Source: Adiantum capillus-veneris
Lineage: Eukaryota > Streptophyta > Polypodiopsida > Polypodiales > Pteridaceae
Length of the DNA: 64,000 nucleotides
Direction: 5' to 3'
Assembly: GCA_014529385.2 (NCBI GenBank)
Contig: CM043960.1
Location: 72,243,910 to 72,307,909 of the forward strand
Shown: positions 21,854-32,429 of the stretch, piece after piece
Position numbering within the stretch: the stretch's first letter is position 1
Layout: every line of letters begins with the position of its first letter
Translations under genes and position numbers: made by a program
The notes under the pieces: model-generated
The model's database searches: none
Seen by the model: the letters and a program-made list of their open reading frames with translations, nothing else
What the model was told of the DNA's origin: nothing

Positions 21854-23229
21854 TGTATCGTTTTCTCTGGGTTGCTCTTTTTCTTTCTACTTTCATTCGC
21901 AGAAGTCTGTTCGGCTTGTTGTGTCATGGCCTCATCTGTGGGGTAGGTGAGACTGCCAGAGTGAATGGCAAAACCCCGCTTCGCTTGATTCATCAACTCC
22001 TGAATAGAAGCCGACTTCTGTTCCAAGCAGTGATCTCGGATCTCTGTAGGTAGACCCAAGGTGAACCGCTCAATCTGTTCTCTGAACGAGATCTTCTTGA
22101 TTGAAGAGGCGGGTAGAAAAGAGCTCCAGAATCTTTCACAGTAAGCATTGATTGTATCTTTCTTGGTCATCCGAAGATGGTTCCAAGCAGCTCGTATGTC
22201 TCGTTCATATTCTTGCGTCAACCAAGAAGAAATAAAAGCTTCTTAAATTTCAGCATTTAACTGGCGCAATCTTGTTTAAAAGAAGCGTGGACCACCAAGT
22301 GCGAGCATTTCCCTTAAAGTAAGAGGCCGCTCTCCGAATCTTGGAGTGCTCTGAATAGCATCCTCCCGCGAAGGCGATGTCAAACTACTGTATAAAAGAC
22401 AAAGGCTTCGAAGCATCTGAGTATCCTGAAAAAGTATCAAACTTGATCGAGTGGCCACCTTCCTTAAACTCTCGGACTTTCTTGCTTTTATTTTCGAGAA
22501 AGTCATACTGGTTGGCTTTGTAAAAATCCTTCTTGTTCGTATAAAACTTTCCGTCATCGGAATCTGAGCTGTGTGTAGACGAGTCCTCAGTAGAACTGTC
22601 AGTCTCTGGGCGAGATGTAGCCTTCTTTGCCTTTTTCTTGCCCTTTCCGAAGCTTTGTTTCTTGCTTCGCTTTTCACCTTTTTTGTCTTCTTCGCTCGAA
22701 TCCGAGGAGCTAGAAGAACTATGAGAAGAAGAAGAAGAAGAAGAACTGGGTACTCCTTCAAATCGAACACGCTTCTTCTGTTTCTTTGGCTTGTCAAAAG
22801 TCGACTGACGACCCAAACAACCTGGAAAGTCAGTGCTTTTCTTCTGCTTTTTGCCGTGTTTTTTGGCTTTCTTTTGCGCGTCAAAAAGCTGAGCAATCCG
22901 TGCATCAACCACGTTCTCCAGTTCCTTCTCCGTATATTTTCTTGGAGGCAGAAGGTTTCTTGAGAGTGGGTTTCGGGAGTGGTGTTGTGGTTCTCTGCCA
23001 CTCCATGTGTACCTCTTCCAAAGAGGTTTGGTTCATATATTTTGCCATCTTCGGGTCCTTGGCAAAATTGAGCATCATCTTTGTTGCGTCACCGATCAAC
23101 TTGCGACGCCCCTCGCCGCTCCGCCTAAGTAGGCCAAGGCGGGCCATACTCTCTGTCGGAATCTTCGTTGTGATCCTTGGCCGCATCTCCAGATGCAGAG
23201 GGAGTCAACTGATCATTGCCTGAAGCCAT
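21854..23229 (-). pseudogene. gag: E3 gag, degenerate
   Basis: The start ATG is at 23229. The same TAG at codon 35 as in E1 (23125-23127) is followed by a long basic, serine-rich region (about 22912-22385) and the gag core (22221-21854, with RAAWNHLRMTKKDTINAYCE). The C-terminal knuckle part is on the other side of E4 (14057-14141) and there carries a stop inside the knuckle. Frames shift near 22400. Confidence 0.83.
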
Positions 23230-23287
23230 AGGTGCCGCGGGAAAAAAATTCGGGGATCGGATTTCCCGTAGAAGAGAAATTGGCCGT

Positions 23288-23299
23288 GCTCTGATACCA
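23288..23299 (-). promoter_or_regulatory. E3 primer binding site, tRNA-iMet
   Basis: Reads TGGTATCAGAGC on the minus strand and abuts the LTR at 23301. Confidence 0.85.
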
Positions 23300-23300
23300 C

Positions 23301-23827
23301 TCTAACAGACTTGGACACTCCCAAGAATCAACCGCGACAGCACCAAATAACCACTTCAAAACAATTCACAGATCACAATAGATTTGCACTGGCCCGGCGG
23401 AGTTCAAGATATTGGCCCCAAAGACTGGCATCCCTTTCTGTATTTCTTTTTATATTAATCAAATCAAAGTACAAGAGAGTGGCTAGGGTTCCACTCTCAG
23501 ACTTTGCGTCCAGATGCTCTGAGAAGTGAGACCCTCACCACTTATTTAAAGATACAAGGGATGCCCAAAAGCAGAGCCCCAAAAGCTTTTAAAATAAAAA
23601 GCATCAGTTCTCTCTCTCTTAGAGTGTCTTTTCTCTTTTTTTTATAAAAAAAGCAAAATTCGTGTCGTTCATCATTTCCAAAAAAAAAAAGAAGATTTTT
23701 TTTTAATAGCCTCCGCGATTTCCGAAAGTTAGGGTTTTTGGCAAAAATTAGGGTTTGCAGGAATTTTAGGATTTCTGGCAGAAATTAGGGTTTTTGCTGT
23801 CCGTAGCCACGTCATCACTTTGTGAGA
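23301..23827 (-). repeat. E3 5' LTR
   Basis: Homologous to the LTRs at 10442-11012 and 11584-12317. The left terminal dinucleotide is TC rather than TG, and the right end reads TTTGTGAGA rather than TTTGTGACA, so both ends are mutated or slightly trimmed. The AAACCCTAA-type motifs and CCACGTCATCAC are retained near the right end. Confidence 0.82.
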
Positions 23828-24893
23828 GTCGCACATGAAAGCTTTCGTTGAAAAGTATGTGTGGGAATGCGTGCAATGTCAGCTCAACAAAGTTGAACGT
23901 AAAAAACGCACTGGGTTATTGTTTCTATGAATTTTGTAGTTGGATTACCCCCGAACTAACCGTGGGCACGATGCCATTTGGGTCATTGTTGATCGATTCA
24001 CGAAAATGGTGCGATTTATCCCTATGCGTTCCACCGTAAAGAGCAGCGAGTTAGCTCAACTTTTTGTGGAAGACTTATACAAACTATATGGTTTGCCCGA
24101 TGAAATTGTTAGTGATCGTGATCCAAATTCACAAGCAATTTTTGGCAAACGATCTTCTAGAAATTGGAGACCCGTGTATGCATGTCGTCCTCAGATCATC
24201 TTGAAATTGATGGACAAATCGAACGCACAAATCAAACTATGGAGGACATGCTACGAGCGTATGTCTCTCGACGTCAATCTGATTGGGAATGCTATCTCCC
24301 AGAGATTGAGTTTTCTTATAACAGTACAAAGCACTTGGCTATTGGTTATAGCCCGTTTATGCTTATGTATGATTATGAGCCGAAACCACTTGTTGCCATT
24401 GGATTCAAGGGGATCAAGATGCGATCGGTAGCTGTTTTCTTACACGATATGCAAGAAATGCTTCAGATCGCGAAAGAGAGCATAAAGACGGCACAAGATC
24501 GTGCCATTTTTTACGCCAATGAGCATTGGCAATCCCGCAAACTTCAGGAGGGCATGTGGGTGTACCTTAGGGTACCGAAGGATTCTGAGACAATCCGAAT
24601 TGGCCATTGTTCGAGAGTGGTCCAATAAGTGGGGTTCTTATAAGTTGGACCTACCTCCGGGCATTTCCGAACTTAGAAGACACCGCTCGTTATATTCCGC
24701 TCGTTATATTCCACTTGAACCGGAATCGGTTCTTGATCAAAGGGTCTGTAAGTCTCGCGAGTCTTCGTACCCCGAATATTTGATCAAGTGGAAGTATTGT
24801 CCCAAGTCCCAAGCCACTTGGGAGTCAGCTAGATCGTTACGGAATCGTTTCCCCGGCTTTATAACCAATGATATTGTTGAGGACAACAATTAA
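23828..24893 (+). pseudogene. Chromovirus E5: integrase and chromodomain remnant
   Basis: Begins inside the integrase zinc finger (YVWECVQCQLNK), directly against the E3 LTR. The core has NFVVGLP where the family has MDF, so the first catalytic aspartate is asparagine, then IWVIVDRFTKM, IVSDRDPNS and DGQIERTNQTMEDMLR with the glutamate present. There are frameshifts near 23950, 24160 and 24620. A chromodomain (YPEYLIKWKYCPKSQATWE) follows at about 24768-24830, with TAA at 24891. The sequence is a different chromovirus family from E1-E4. Confidence 0.85.
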
Positions 24894-24908
24894 AAATAAG
24901 GGGGGAAG
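24894..24908 (+). promoter_or_regulatory. E5 polypurine tract
   Basis: AAATAAGGGGGGAAG lies between the pol stop and TGTTATGTCC, the apparent LTR start. Confidence 0.75.
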
Positions 24909-25585
24909 TGTTATGTCCCCAGACATCAGGATGGGCGCGTGCAGTTATGTCCGGTCAGTGTGAACATGGCCCTTTAGTTATGAAATCCTATAAATAGAAC
25001 TCGAGCCTCATTTGTGAGACATCTTGTGTGATCACCACACTTGGACTCTAGGCCCTTGGCAGCTTTGCCCGCACACTTGTATTGGTGTGGGCTCGGTGGT
25101 ATGGGACACCAGCCCTTGTGGCAGAGGCTAGCCCGCTTGGCTGCAGGCTCCTAGGCTCGGGGGTGAGCCCGTATTGGCTCTATGGCTGGGAGTTGAGCGT
25201 GATGTCCGCTCACTACGTGCGTCTAGGTGTGAGTTTAGCTTGTGTCATGTCATGTGTGCCTATCCTTGTTCACAGATGGGTAGCGAGATAGAGGTTGGAT
25301 GAGGCATAGAAGCCCCGAGATAGACCTCGAGGAGAGGTTACTAGATGAGGATCGAGAGGATGTCTTAGAGCAGCTGGACAGATAGGTAGAGCATTGAAGA
25401 CCCAGCATTTGGAGGCGGTCCAGAATCAGCCTTGCGGGGGCCTGCTCATCAGTCCTCAGATTCTTTGGTGATCTAGTCGCTTGTGCCTCTTATAGCGGGC
25501 ACTATTGGGGGTGAGCAGGCGAGTGAGTGATCTAGTCGCAGGTGCCTCTTATAGCGGGCACTATTGGGGGTGAGCAGGTGAGTGA
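24909..25585 (+). repeat. E5 3' LTR (start clear, end not determined)
   Basis: Starts TGTTATGTCCCC after the polypurine tract and contains CCTATAAATAG (24987-24997), a good TATA box. The LTR end could not be fixed because no second copy is in the window; it may extend to about 25.9 kb. It includes a 59-bp tandem duplication at 25468-25585. Confidence 0.6.
25468..25585. repeat. 59-bp tandem duplication
   Basis: Two units, 25468-25526 and 25527-25585, both starting GTGATCTAGTCGC and differing by only a few bases. Confidence 0.88.
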
Positions 25586-26480
25586 CTATTCAGCAGGGTC
25601 TGCATCAGCCTTTGTGCTGCCCCGGTGGTTTGGCCACTGGTTGATTTGTGGAGCTCCTTCAGTGGATGTATTCTTTTGATGGTGTATCGCTTGGTTGCTG
25701 AAGATGCTCAGAGTAGATGTATCTGGTGTTCATCCTTCAGCCCTATCTTCTTTTATATTCAAACCTTGGATTGATATCAATGTTTTCCCCCTCCGCTTAT
25801 GTTTATTTTGAGGGGTTTTTCACTTTTAGTTGCAACTTGCATATTGTAACAGGGCTCTCGCCTTTATTTTGTAACTGGCATTTTGTTTTTAATGTAATAC
25901 GAAGGGCACAAGGCCACTTTTTTTTTTTTGGGGGGGGGGGGGGGGGAGGGAGAGGGGGAGAGGCAGAGAGAGACAGAGGAGTGAGAGAGATTGTGTGACC
26001 ATATGTAACAGGTGTTTGAAGCAAAATCAGGTAGGAGCATGCTGACGGTGGTCGCAGGATTTATTGCAGTCTTCCTTCTTGTGTACTTCTTGGTGAAGTA
26101 GGAATGATTTTGAGGAGGATACAGACAAAGCTTCTTCGACACCAAAGAGTTTCGAGCAATTTTATTGTACTACATGTGCAAGTTCTTTCACTGCTGAAGC
26201 GTGCTACCTTGTGTCTTATCGCTCTTATGCTGTCTGTTAGTAAGCATCCTGTAGTGTGAGCCTAACTTTGGGCTTTATCCATGTGAAAGCTATTGCTTCG
26301 TTGTAATTAATTCGCTGTTAGTTGCTGAATTGTTGTTTGGCAGATGATTGGGTTTTGTATGTAAATAAGAAAAGCTTCAAGGAGGGTAGCCTTCGTGCAA
26401 AAATCTGATGATTTACATGGACATTGTCGTAGCTATTCATTTAATTGTTCAGTCTATTTATTAAAATAATAATGCGAAAG
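25586..26480. other. No gene seen; poly-G and GA tract
   Basis: Contains a poly-T/poly-G run at about 25919-25948 followed by GA-rich sequence to 25995. A short G-rich frame here is a product of the low complexity. Nothing else recognised. Confidence 0.5.
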
Positions 26481-26504
26481 GTAGTTCATGTTCCAAAAAG
26501 GTAG

Positions 26505-26625
26505 TGGCATCTTCCACACGTCAATTGCCCCAATTCGTGGGCTAATAATCCTTGAAAAATTCATTACTTTAAGAAGAGTGAGCCAATCAAGAATCTGCAT
26601 TCATAGGATTTTTTTCCATATGCAG
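26505..26625 (+). repeat. Dispersed repeat, inverted relative to 28553-28678
   Basis: About 120 bp beginning CACACGTCAATTG matches the reverse complement of 28553-28678 at roughly 90 percent by eye. Confidence 0.75.
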
Positions 26626-27036
26626 CTACTCTACATGATTACAATGACACCAAAACTTATTTGCTTGCTGTATCTCCTGATTTAACCTCTTTGAAGGCCA
26701 ACTCTGACCTACGGGACTACAGGAAATATGTTGCATGCTCTATGTGGAGTTGACATATTGACTGTGCGCTTCAGGATTGTGGAAATGATGGTGGCACTTG
26801 AGAGTCCATGGAGTGTATGGGGGGGGAGGTATGTATGGAGTGGTTTGGGCTGAAAATGTGGGGGTAGCAAGCTTGAATGTGAACGAGTGCTCAACAATTA
26901 AGTTGCGTGTGCTTGATGTTGCAAGGGTAGTGTGTGTGAATGGACTCTTTCCTATCGTTCCAATGCCCCTTGTCTCACAATGAAGAAAATGGGACTGCCT
27001 GGGCGAGAACATCGCTTCGTAACTTTATGCAACATG
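26626..27036. other. No gene seen
   Basis: Short overlapping frames on both strands at 26740-27012 lack recognisable motifs. A small G-rich patch lies at 26819-26827. Confidence 0.45.
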
Positions 27037-27560
27037 TGGTGTAATGCCTAAAGCATGAGCTTCTGGATTTGAGAGAGAGAGAGAGAGAGAGAGGCGGTTG
27101 TAGGAACCACAAAGATGAAGTAGATGGAGTAGCTCAAGAGCACATAGTTGCATGAGGAAGTGTCTATGGTGTAGCTTTGTGGCCTTGTTCAAAAAGAGCA
27201 AGAAAACAAAGGTGTTGGTTTAAAAAAGCCTTGTCTGATTTGAATCATGTTCCATGTGCTTGGTACAAGAAGACACTTGCTTATTTGGATGTACATGGCT
27301 TTCAAGAGGGTTAAATTGAGAGCACTTTGCAAGTCAAGTGTGTGAACGATGTATTTTGGTCATTGTGCTCTATATTGATGGCATGTTGCTCATTGGACCA
27401 AGTAAGAGAGACAGTATTGATTTTGATTCCGATTTGAATGCTTATTTTGAAGTATCAAATTTGGGGATTTGCATCATTATTTGAGCATACATTGTAATCA
27501 ACTTGATGGAGGTTAGAATGAGGTGGATTGCCCTGACAACTATTCTAGAGTTAAGACTCA
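27037..27560 (+). pseudogene. Degenerate copia RT fragment, copy 1
   Basis: Starts with a (GA)n tract (27072-27093). In broken frames it reads KKALSDLNHVPCAWYKKTLAYL, a decayed form of the copia motif KALYGLKQ..RAWY, then a decayed motif resembling LYIDGMLLIGPSK in the place of YVDD, and a segment resembling SNLG. Copies 2 and 3 follow at 27612 and 28670, so the segment was duplicated after decay began. Confidence 0.65.
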
Positions 27561-27611
27561 AAGTATTGAATGAGTTCACCCTCAAATGACCTAGGTGAGG
27601 ACTTTTGACTT

Positions 27612-27990
27612 CAAATTTTTAAGCCTTGTTTGATTTGAATCATGTTACATGTGCTTGGTACAAGAAGACTCCTACTTATTTGGATGCACATGGCTTTCAA
27701 GAAGGTTAAATTGAGAGCACTTTGCAAGTCAAATGTGAATGATGTATTTTGGTCATTGTGCTCTATATTGATGGCATGTTGCTCATTGGACCAAGTAAGA
27801 GAGACTATTGATTTTGAATCTGATTTGAATGCTTCTTTTAAAGTATCAAATTTGGGGATTTGCATTATTATTTGGGCATACATTGTTGGGGGGGGGGGGG
27901 GGGGTTGTGTCGGTGGTGGATTGCTTTGACAACTATTCTAGAGTTAAGACTCAAAGTATTGAATGAGTTCACCCTCAAATGACTAGACTA
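27612..27990 (+). pseudogene. Degenerate copia RT fragment, copy 2
   Basis: Closely similar to 27225-27580, with a poly-G run inserted at 27887-27903 in the region after the RT motif. Both copies share the GGTTAAATTGAGAGCAC segment, including its in-frame TAA. Confidence 0.65.
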
Positions 27991-28019
27991 GGTGAGGACT
28001 TCCGACTTCAAATGACACA

Positions 28020-28465
28020 TTTAGAATTTAGTTGACTTGACATCAGAACAAACAAACAAAAAGGAATAGAATTGATTGAGAGACTTCAAATTAAAGACAT
28101 GGAATTTGACAATTGGAAATATATTTAGATTCAATATTAGGTTGAAATATCAAGATGCCGGTAAGATTAAATTAAAAGTATAATATGCTGATCACAAAAC
28201 TCTACAAGATACAAGATCAAGAATATGAGAGGTCATTAATTACAAGATACAAGATCAAGAATACGAGAGGCAATTAATGACTGATAACCAACGATACCAA
28301 ATAGGATTCATGGGACCTATTTATTGAGATGTCGAAATTGGACCTTGAGTGTAGGGTAACAAGTGGTAATTTGGTCAAGTAATTCGAATTCTTTCAGGTA
28401 AATATTCAAAGATAACATGTCGTCCAAGGCATCTTTGAGGATTGGTTTCCACCTTCTACATCCTC
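28020..28465. repeat. Dispersed repeat, copy 1 (partner 29590-30055)
   Basis: Contains two direct copies of ACAAGATACAAGATCAAGAAT and ends ACCTTCTACAT. The same order of motifs, diverged, is found at 29590-30055. The 30-kb partner runs directly into copia coding sequence, so this may be a decayed copia LTR or flank. Confidence 0.55.
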
Positions 28466-28552
28466 TTTTGTTTTCTTCAATTTTGTCATGTACAAAATTT
28501 GTTCACATATCACCTTTTCATCTACGCTTTGATTTGTATGGAGTCTTCTTTA

Positions 28553-28678
28553 CTTCTATGAATGTGGAAAAAAATCATATGAATGCAGATTCTTGATTGG
28601 CCCACTCTTCTTAAAGTAACGAATTTTTCAAAGGTTATTAGCCCACTAATTGGGACAATTGACGTGTGGTGTAAAGCT
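28553..28678 (-). repeat. Dispersed repeat, inverted partner of 26505-26625
   Basis: On the minus strand it reads the same 120-bp sequence as 26505-26625. Confidence 0.75.
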
Positions 28679-28707
28679 TGAAGCATGAGCTTTTTGATTT
28701 TTCTTAT

Positions 28708-28744
<37 letters not shown>

Positions 28745-29010
28745 CAGTTGTAGGAATGCCACAAAGATGAAGTAGATGGAGGAGAAGCTCAAGAGCACAT
28801 GGTTGCATGAGGAAGTGTCTATGGTGTAGCTTTGTGGCTTTGTTCAAAAAGAGCAAGAAAAAAAAGGTGTCGGCTTAAGAAAGCTTTGTCTTATTTGAAT
28901 CATGTTCCATGTGCTTGGTACAAGAAGACTTATGCTTATCTGGATGCACATGGGTTTCAAGAAGGTTAAATTGAGAGCACTTTGCAAGTCAAGTGTATGA
29001 ATCAAGGCTA
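28670..29010 (+). pseudogene. Degenerate copia RT fragment, copy 3
   Basis: Starts with (GA)n at 28710-28742, then matches 27095-27340 including AAGCTCAAGAGCACAT and the decayed WYKKT segment. Ends before the region of the YVDD motif. Confidence 0.6.
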
Positions 29011-29334
29011 GGAAAATACATTTTTTCTAACCGAAGTAAATAAGAGCAAACTTGAAATTCTCCCGGTTTTTAGGTCAAAATTTGAAGCCTTAGCAAGAGA
29101 ATCAAATTGTGATGAACTATATTGAGGCTACGCCAGACTCCCATGTTTTGATGTTTGTCTTACCCATGAAGGAAGATTGTGATATATACCCTCTCTCCCC
29201 ACAATTGTAACATAATACATTATCACCTCTATTCCTTTTAGGCCGCTCTCCTCAAGGTCCCATCACTTGTTGTTCATGTTTCCTATTTTTTTGTCTCAAT
29301 ATTTGGATGTCATGATGAAGGTCTTTTGGTCCTG

Positions 29335-29572
29335 TGTTGCTCACTCTTGGGGCTTCCAAATGGATATCCCTTTCCACATGCATATCCAAAGGCAAACGTT
29401 CGACCACATTATTCATTGGTACATAAGCATCCCTTGGATGTGCATTTCTTTCTTTCCTCTATTGTTCACTCTTGGAGCTTTCGAATGGATGTCCCTTTCC
29501 ACATGCATATCCAAAGGCAAATATTTAACCACATTATTTATTGATACACAAGCATCCCTTTGATGTACATTT
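29335..29572. repeat. Tandem duplication, about 120-bp unit
   Basis: Two copies of a unit containing GATGTCCCTTTCCACATGCA and AAGCATCCC lie at about 29335-29455 and 29456-29572. They lead to two similar plus-strand peptides, but no known domain was recognised. Confidence 0.7.
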
Positions 29573-29589
29573 ATTTGTCGTTCCCTAGA

Positions 29590-30055
29590 TGATAGATTTA
29601 GACTTCAAATGACTTGACATCAATTGCAGATGAGATGAACAAAAGGAACCATACTAAATTGAAAGACTTTAGATTAGAGACAAGGAATGAGACAAATGGA
29701 AATTAATTCAAATTTAAAGTCGTGTTTAGATACAAGGGTTCAAATATCAGGATTTGTAAAGATTATTATGAAAGTACAATTGGTACAAAGACCAACATTG
29801 AATATTCTTAGGCTCACTAAACTCTTCAAGATACAAGATCAAGAATACAAGAGTAGAAACTAGCGATCAACAACCAACGACCCCAAAATAGGATTAGTAG
29901 GACATATTTATAGGACTCTAATGGATTGGAAAAGTCACACACTGTAGGGTAACTGGTGGTAACTTTGACAGGTAACTATAATGTTTTCCAGGTAAATACT
30001 TAGAAATAACCTGTCATCCAAGGCATCTCTAAGGATTGGTTCCCACCTTCTACAA
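29590..30055. repeat. Dispersed repeat, copy 2 (partner 28020-28465)
   Basis: Same motif order as 28020-28465 (ACAAGATCAAGAATAC, CAGGTAAATA, TCCAAGGCATCT, TTCCCACCTTCTACA) with many substitutions. Confidence 0.55.
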
Positions 30056-30760
30056 AGGTATTGCTTTGTGTGAGGCAAAGTGTATTGAGACAATGTTGTG
30101 TAGATTCAATCTTGAACATTGCAAGCCTATTGCTACTCTTATGGAGTTAGATTTGAAGCTTAGTCTTCATGATATTGAAGAATATTGTCACCTCTATCAA
30201 GTGGCTGTAGGTTGCCTAATTTGTGTACGGATTTTGAGGCCATATGTTCCGTATGTAATCTCACAAGTAAGCAAATTTATGTGCAGACCTTGGAAGGTAG
30301 TTAGGAAAACATTTCGCTACTCAAGTGGTGCTATACAAGGCTTGGGTTAATTTATCCCAAGGGAAGATAATTTTTGCCAAGTTTATATGATTTTTCAGAC
30401 TCGGATTGGGTTGGTTTCTATGACACTAGTATCCACTGCTGGTTTTTGCTTCATGCTCAATAGCTCATACATATCTTGGTTGAGCAAGAAGAAATCTATA
30501 GCGGCCACTTCTAGTTCTGAGGATGAGTACACAGTAGATTTCACACTTACTGTTGTGTGCTCTTGGCACATATGCCTCTTGACCGACGGATGGTATGCCA
30601 CCATAATTTTCATTAATATCAGAGTGCTTTGATACTTGTGAGGGTCTAGTATTCCATGCTTGTACAAAGTATATCGAGGTGTATTATCATTAAATGAAGG
30701 GAAAGCTCTCTATAGAAGAAATCAAGTTGGGTTATGTGCCTATGCATGACAATCTTTCGC
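30045..30760 (+). pseudogene. Copia RNase H and pol C-terminus, decayed
   Basis: Broken frames read HCKPIATLMELDLKLS, VGCLICVRILRPYVPYVISQ and then LNSSYISWLSKKKSIAATSS with EDEY, followed by TKYIEVYYH and EEIKLGYVP. These are the conserved blocks between copia RT and the end of RNase H, in order. Stops and frameshifts near 30350, 30395 and 30640 make it a pseudogene. The RNase H acidic residues are only partly recognisable. Confidence 0.72.
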
Positions 30761-30919
30761 TAGGGTTTAGCACTTCCCTATACACGAGTGCCTTTTTTTT
30801 GCCGCATCACTCCTAAGGGATTTGTTACCATACTATGGTAGTGATGTATGTAAACACAACAAGGAATTTTGGGACACTTTTTTCGTTCGTTAGAATAATT
30901 TTCCAACTTTTGGCTTGTG

Positions 30920-31185
30920 TATGTGTCCATCATTCTGGGGCAAGGCTTATCTTTGCATTTGCACACTTAATAATACTACTTCCTACCATTCAAAAGTGCA
31001 TTCTTTATGCTTTGCTTGTATATTTGTCCATCATTTTAGGGCAAGGCTTATCTTTGTATTTGCATACTTAATAACACTACTTTATTTTTTCCCATGTGGC
31101 TATATATTCGTCCATCATTCTAGGGCAATGCTTTATATTTGCACGCTTGATAAAACTACTTCCCACCATTCAAAAGTGCACTCTT
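30920..31185. repeat. Three diverged tandem copies, unit about 90-100 bp
   Basis: Units start at the TGTCCATCATT motif near 30926, 31028 and 31111, each followed by GGGCAAGGCTTAT or a close variant and a CTACTT segment. Confidence 0.72.
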
Positions 31186-31600
31186 TATGTTTGATTGATG
31201 TAAATTTCAACGATTATGAAATTCCAATCACAATTGCTAAGAATGATAGTTATACAACAAGTGGAAGTAAAACTCTCATTGAAATCAATGCCTTTTTCTT
31301 CAGCATACCCTTTTGCCCCAAGTCTAGTCTTATAGCAATTAACACTACCATAAGGCCTATGTTTTAAATTGAAACCCACTCAGTACCATGAAGTTTTTCC
31401 AATAGGCAAGTCACACAAAGACCATATGCCACTCTTCACAATATCATCATACTCAATTGCATTGTAGCTAACTTGTTAATTTTGTGTCTCATCAACAAAT
31501 GGCGAAGGTTCTTCCTCATCATACATACTAGACACAGTCAAGACATGATAAATTCATGCTTAAGAGGCATTCTTAGAACCTAGATGAGTCCAATTTATGT
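31180..31600 (-). pseudogene. Copia RT N-terminal fragment, minus strand
   Basis: On the minus strand DDIVKSGIWSLCDLPIGK is followed by a TGA and then FNLKHRPYGSVNCYKTRLGA and KGYAEEKGIDFNESF. This is the copia linker and first RT block (KARLVAKGY..GIDFDETF pattern). It lies opposite in strand to the RNase H fragment upstream, so they are not one uninterrupted element. Confidence 0.7.
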
Positions 31601-32395
31601 CATCAAGGTCTTTACTAGCCACTATGGCATGCTTGATAATTCCATAGGCATGCCTATTAAGCAGACATATAATTTTTAGAAAATGTATTGTATGTACAAA
31701 ATTTTTGTGACTCTCAAAAGTTGTATGGGATTAGACACTCATCAATAGAAAGAAAACAAAGCCAAAGGTAAGACCTTCCCTATAAAAATCCCTATCGCTT
31801 GAATATACCACTACTCATGAGGTTATTGGTAAACCTAAACCCAAGGTCTGGGAGTAAACCAAAAACTCCAAATTATGGTAGCCCATTACAAGCACCAAGT
31901 TATGAGACAACCTAAAACCCTTCGTTGCCAGAAATGGTTTAGAGTAACATCTATGTATCATGAGAGCCGTTAGTCTAGTTGAGCGGTGAGTCTAGTTGAG
32001 TGGTTAGTCTAGTTGAGCGGTGATCATTATGCTAAGTTTGGATGAAGGGAGTTCTTGTTGGGGTTAGCCCAACTTGGATGGCCACCAAGTGTGAACAAGA
32101 TGTAAGCCTTTAAAAGGCTCAAAAAGCTAAATGAAAAACTCTCCTTTGTGTGCCTTTTTATCGCTCTCTCCTTTTGTGTAGTTGCTCTCTGATCTTGTTG
32201 TCTTCAAGGCTGAAAAAATCCACTTGAAGGAAATATGCATGCCATTGGGAAAAAATCTTGGAAAAGGAGAAATGTGGATGTTAGTGGAGGATATGGCAAC
32301 CAATCGATATCAGAAAAAGGAAGAGGCAAACTTTAGTAAAGAGTATTCCACCATAATTATAGGGTGAAGAAGAGTTAGTGAAGTCACAAGGGATA
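31601..32395. other. No gene seen; short tandem repeat near 31973-32028
   Basis: The motif GTCTAGTTGAGCGGT or a one-base variant is repeated about four times at 31973-32028. The frame at 32182-32367 has no recognised motif. Confidence 0.5.
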
Positions 32396-32429
32396 CATGT
32401 ACAATAGAAGTAATGTGTAGAAATTGTGC

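Larger units (their letters stand above)
14057..23827 (-). mobile_element. Chromovirus E3, 5' half only, split by E4
   Basis: A third copy of the E1 family on the minus strand, made of 14057-14141 (gag zinc-knuckle region) plus 21854-23827 (rest of gag, primer site, 5' LTR). It is truncated just after the zinc knuckle, where E1 continues into pol. E4 sits between the two parts with GGTCG duplicated at its ends; E1 at 8984-9000 shows the uninterrupted sequence. Confidence 0.87.

Noticed and set aside
31720-32395. Frame 32182-32367 as a small gene
   Set aside because: 61 codons, no motif, surrounded by retroelement remnants and unsupported by repeats or splice signals.
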